This document shows positions 48,816 to 51,559 of a stretch of DNA of 51,559 bases, piece after piece (within the stretch, counting starts at the first letter, position 1; each line of letters starts with the position of its first letter). The notes under the pieces were generated by a model. The model searched no databases, was not told the origin of the DNA, and saw nothing but the letters and a program-made list of their open reading frames with translations. Source of the DNA: DATLBA01 sp035527275 (GTDB taxonomy: Bacteria > Planctomycetota > Phycisphaerae > FEN-1346); assembly GCA_035527275.1 (NCBI GenBank), contig DATLBA010000024.1, positions 1 through 51,559 on the forward strand, given 5' to 3'. A program made the position numbers and the translations under genes.

Positions 48816-50507
48816 TCACTTTGCTTTTTGGCAATCAAATGCGCTCGTCGCTTCTTGGTAGCAGCCGGAAATGGCCTTGGCAATACCCCCCTTATCATCG
48901 ACAGCAAATCCGCCCAGCGATTGTCGACCACGGCCGCGGGCTGAGCACGGATGCCAATACTCGCGCTCCTCCCAATCAAGGTATTCCCAGAAAAACCAAC
49001 AAGACTGCTGCTCGCAACATTCTGCTTTGACCTTTATCCAGATTGCTACCCCGTCTCGTTTCCGCGCTAGCTGCTCAGCTCTGTTGGCTCCCTCAATGCA
49101 TGCCTCAGCCAACATCGTCTGCACTTTGCTGAACCCAAGCTCGTCGCCAGTTTGTTGGTTTCCCAATTGGTCTTTCATCCACTCGGCGGCTTCTTCCATT
49201 CCCCTCGCATCGTCGGGCGAACAAGGGCTCCAAACCCACTTTACCTCCCAACCAACCGGACTGACTTTCTGGTGTGAATGTTCCTTGTCACACTCGTCGC
49301 AACAGTCCCACCAAGAGTGGCCTTGCGAGTCCGTTAGGAGAACTGGGTTCGAGATGACATACTCATACAGCCCCATCCCATCCGCATACCCGACCGGATC
49401 GCGGGAGAGCCAGCCGAGGTAGGGATGCAGGACCCGGTTGCGCACACTGTAGAGGCCGGTCTCGTTGTCAAAATAATAGCCGCAGAAGCGGATGTTGTTT
49501 TTCTTGGAGGCGGCCCAGGCGATCTGGTCGGACCAATCGTCGTCGTAGACGGTGCAGTTGCCATACGGATCGTAGACGTAGCGTTCAACCGCATCGCCGC
49601 CGGTGTCGGTGAGGCACGTGACGTTCATGTTGGCGTCCGTGAGGTAATAGAGCCGCTCGTCGTCACAGAGGTCGTCCTCGTCGGTGTTCTCATCCCGAAG
49701 GACCGGGGCGTCGATGTAGCGCAGGGACCACACATATTGATATTCCGGCTGAAGGCCGTCCGGCGCCGTGTCCTCGCTCTCCGAGAGGCGCGTCTCGAGG
49801 ATCTGCCACGAGACGTTGTAGTAGAAGTGGCGGAACTCGTCGTAGACCTGGTCCACACCGGTGTTGATGTGCTTTTTGGTGCGGCGACCCAGACCGTCGT
49901 ATTCGCACTTCAGGACCACGTTCGCCCCACTCTTCACTTCCACCAGCCGGTTCCATGCATCATACGTCACGGTATAGACTGCTGTCAAATCCGAAGGTGT
50001 CGGGACACTTGTCATGTTGCCGCGCGCGCTATAGACGGGGCTGGCCCAGGCGGTCTGGCCTCCGCCTTCGGTAATGGCGTCAGCGGCGGTCGCGTTCCAG
50101 ATCTCGTTGACGAGGTTGTGGGTCCGGTCCTGGTCGAGGTCGCCCGCGCCGTCGTCGTAATCGCCGTCGCCGTCGTGGTCGATCTGGTAATCCTCCCAGT
50201 TCCCCACCGCCGTCAGGTCCCAGGCCTCGCCGTACTCGCGGTCGGCCACGACGATCTCATCCTTGTCGCCGTCGAGGTCGCCGCGATGGAACGTCGTCAG
50301 GCGGTTGAGGTTGTCGTAGGCGTAGAGTTCGTCCAGGTCGGCCGTGCCGGTGTTTTCGCGGTAGAGGCGGTTGGAGTTTCGGTCGTAGGTGTAGGTGAAC
50401 TTGTCGCGGTCGGCCGGCGCCCCATAATCGCGCCAGAGTTGGTCCTTGACGCGGCGGCTCCAGTGATTGGGTAGAAATAGGTTCGGACAACCGTGGTTTT
50501 CAGGCAA
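48816..50507 (-). CDS. RHS-repeat protein, 5'-truncated, with distinct C-terminal domain
   Basis: 563 residues from TTG 50507. After about 18 unrelated residues it enters YD/RHS repeats (YTYDRNSNRLYRENTGTADL, TYDAWNRLVEVKSGANVVLK, YVWSLRYIDAPVLRDEN, YVYDPYGNCTVYDDDW). It reaches the conserved RHS core end GLYSVRNRVLHPYLGWLSRD followed by PVGYADGMGLYEYVISNP. Beyond the core comes a 165-residue C-terminal domain, cysteine-rich (DCCDECDKEH, ECCEQQSCWFFWEYLDWEER) and not recognised. Typical RHS proteins are far longer and have a signal or VgrG-binding N terminus; here it is missing, so this may be a displaced or truncated gene. Confidence 0.8.
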   Translation of the reverse strand: MPENHGCPNLFLPNHWSRRVKDQLWRDYGAPADRDKFTYTYDRNSNRLYRENTGTADLDELYAYDNLNRLTTFHRGDLDGDKDEIVVADREYGEAWDLTAVGNWEDYQIDHDGDGDYDDGAGDLDQDRTHNLVNEIWNATAADAITEGGGQTAWASPVYSARGNMTSVPTPSDLTAVYTVTYDAWNRLVEVKSGANVVLKCEYDGLGRRTKKHINTGVDQVYDEFRHFYYNVSWQILETRLSESEDTAPDGLQPEYQYVWSLRYIDAPVLRDENTDEDDLCDDERLYYLTDANMNVTCLTDTGGDAVERYVYDPYGNCTVYDDDWSDQIAWAASKKNNIRFCGYYFDNETGLYSVRNRVLHPYLGWLSRDPVGYADGMGLYEYVISNPVLLTDSQGHSWWDCCDECDKEHSHQKVSPVGWEVKWVWSPCSPDDARGMEEAAEWMKDQLGNQQTGDELGFSKVQTMLAEACIEGANRAEQLARKRDGVAIWIKVKAECCEQQSCWFFWEYLDWEEREYWHPCSARGRGRQSLGGFAVDDKGGIAKAISGCYQEATSAFDCQKAK

Positions 50508-50622
50508 ATCGGCCTCCGAAAAAAGTTGTGATCAGACGCCTCGGAGGCTACCATAAGTGTCACCGAAGAAACAGGTTACGCCGCCAGGCTGCGGGCGCAA
50601 TGATCGGTGGATCGGCACACCT

Positions 50623-51279
50623 ATGCCGAAGAACGTCCAAAGACCCTTGATCTGGATTCCGATCATCCATTCGCAGGCCGACCTGGGGGACATGAGAGAG
50701 CGGGTCAGGAATCTCTATGTTCGGAAGATGGGCCGGGCAAAATGGCGGCAACACGTCCAGGCCGTGGACCGGATGTGGAGAGAGATTCGAGCGGGGGTCG
50801 AAGCGCTCGCCCTCGATTATGGTAAGGTCCGGCTGTATCAGGACGGCTTGCCGAACTGCGGTCATGAACCGCAGATCGTCAGAGATCTGGCGCAAGCCGG
50901 AAGCCAGAACCATCTGCTCCTGCTGGACTTGATGGGGAGAGGGGCCAAGATCACCGGGACGGAATCTCCCGAGTTCCTTCTCGAAGAATACGAACTGGCT
51001 CAGCAGGTTCTGGTTGCGGCAGACTCGCGGGGGGCGGGGAACCGGCAGCCAGTCCAGAGCGACCTCGGCAAACGTATTCTCGAAAAACGGGACCATTACA
51101 TTGCTGAGCGAATCGGTCAGACGCTTCGAGCGGGGGAAACAGGGCTGCTCTTTCTCGGGATGCTCCACTCGTTGGTCGGCCGCCTTCCTCCGGATATCCC
51201 GATGGTCCGGCTCGACGAGGCACGTGAGTCTGCACGGCAGAGGAACGGGCGTGATCGAAAGAAGCAGAGGGGGCGATAG
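50623..51279 (+). CDS. Hypothetical protein
   Basis: A 218-residue protein from ATG 50623. Distinct segments are IPIIHSQADLGDMRERVRNL, VRLYQDGLPNCGHEPQIVRD, GRGAKITGTESPEFLLEEYE, and ETGLLFLGMLHSLVGRLPPD. These recall an uncharacterised bacterial family; I recall no function. There is no signal peptide or membrane helix. The C terminus is very basic (ARQRNGRDRKKQRGR). It is divergent from the RHS gene. Part of it (50998-51043) is repeated in inverted form at the window end. The alternative upstream start at 50557 would add an unlikely leader. Confidence 0.7.
   Translation: MPKNVQRPLIWIPIIHSQADLGDMRERVRNLYVRKMGRAKWRQHVQAVDRMWREIRAGVEALALDYGKVRLYQDGLPNCGHEPQIVRDLAQAGSQNHLLLLDLMGRGAKITGTESPEFLLEEYELAQQVLVAADSRGAGNRQPVQSDLGKRILEKRDHYIAERIGQTLRAGETGLLFLGMLHSLVGRLPPDIPMVRLDEARESARQRNGRDRKKQRGR
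50998..51043 (+). repeat. Inverted repeat, internal copy
   Basis: 46 bases, perfect reverse complement of 51514-51559. Lies inside the hypothetical gene. Confidence 0.9.
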
Positions 51280-51513
51280 GGTGAAATTTTGTTCGGGGCG
51301 GCGCCGGTTCTTGTCGGGGCCGACAACCCCGACTTCTTGGAGGGTCCTCAGGGCGGCGACAAGCCCAAAAAGAATCTCTAAAGTCCGCTGATTAGATAGT
51401 CCGATAACGTGGGCAGTCGTACTGGGATATTGGGATGGGAAGAAGACATGGACGTACACCACGAGCCGACCGCCGGCGCGGCGGTAGCGCCTGAATACGG
51501 TCAACGCGGGATT

Positions 51514-51559
51514 GGTTCCCCGCCCCCCGCGAGTCTGCCGCAACCAGAACCTGCTGAGC
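51514..51559 (-). repeat. Inverted repeat, terminal copy
   Basis: 46 bases at the very end of the window, reverse complement of 50998-51043. Positions 51280-51513 between the gene and this repeat hold nothing I can support. An exact repeat ending at the sequence end suggests an assembly boundary. Confidence 0.9.

Noticed and set aside
49425..50474. Plus-strand 349-codon frame rich in Val and Asp opposite the RHS gene
   Set aside because: It mirrors the codon periodicity of the RHS gene; RHS motifs on the minus strand are unmistakable.
44953..51559. CRISPR array or second attachment site
   Set aside because: No regularly spaced direct repeats were seen, and no second copy of the ssrA 3' end was found by eye.

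Overview
This window reads like a GC-rich bacterial chromosome segment from a Gram-negative, peptidoglycan-making organism, most likely an uncultured Planctomycetota lineage. The taxonomy is inference. The evidence is LPS genes (kdsB, a lipid A type acyltransferase), a MurE with the meso-DAP type DNPR motif, a eukaryote-like UDP-sugar pyrophosphorylase, many lipoproteins, a DUF1844 protein, and a dcw cluster without ftsA, ftsZ or murD in the stretch seen. Many genes have clear Shine-Dalgarno sites and frequent GTG/TTG starts; one appears to use ATT.

Layout. 1-5 kb: two tandem membrane paralogues, tilS, a uroporphyrinogen-decarboxylase-family gene and argH. 5-9.3 kb: a minus-strand dnaG-rpoD pair with a good promoter. 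9.7-15 kb: small accessory genes (DUF2064 transferase, receiver-only response regulator, M20 peptidase, cyclodeaminase-like protein, zinc-ribbon protein, LolB-like lipoprotein). 15-20.6 kb: a truncated kdsB copy, an ADP-ribosylglycohydrolase and an esterase, then intact kdsB, pyrG and a DUF1844 gene. 20.7-24.3 kb: M48 protease, PAP2 lipoprotein, RDD lipoprotein. 24.6-40.5 kb: the dcw cluster mraZ, small ORF, rsmH, LysM protein, ftsL, ftsI, murE, murF, mraY, ftsW, murG, murC, murB, ddl, ftsQ. It is followed by a membrane gene interrupted by an in-frame amber codon. 41-44.7 kb: lipid A acyltransferase, queA, UDP-sugar pyrophosphorylase.

At 44.95 kb lies ssrA (tmRNA, predicted tag ADTGIRLAA). 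Its 3' end is the likely attachment site of an integrated element, since a tyrosine integrase reads into it from the other side. The integrase and a prim-pol-like replication gene each carry one extra G in a G4 run. Further right are a 5'-truncated RHS gene with a distinct C-terminal domain, a lipoprotein 5 nt downstream of it (a candidate toxin-immunity pair), and an RHS scrap beyond that. The window ends in a 46-bp inverted repeat that looks like an assembly boundary.

The genes make up an envelope-building neighbourhood: UDP-sugar and CTP supply, Kdo activation, lipid A acylation and peptidoglycan precursor synthesis. Several palindromic repeat families are scattered through it. One lies inside the coding sequences of two adjacent division genes in the same reading phase.
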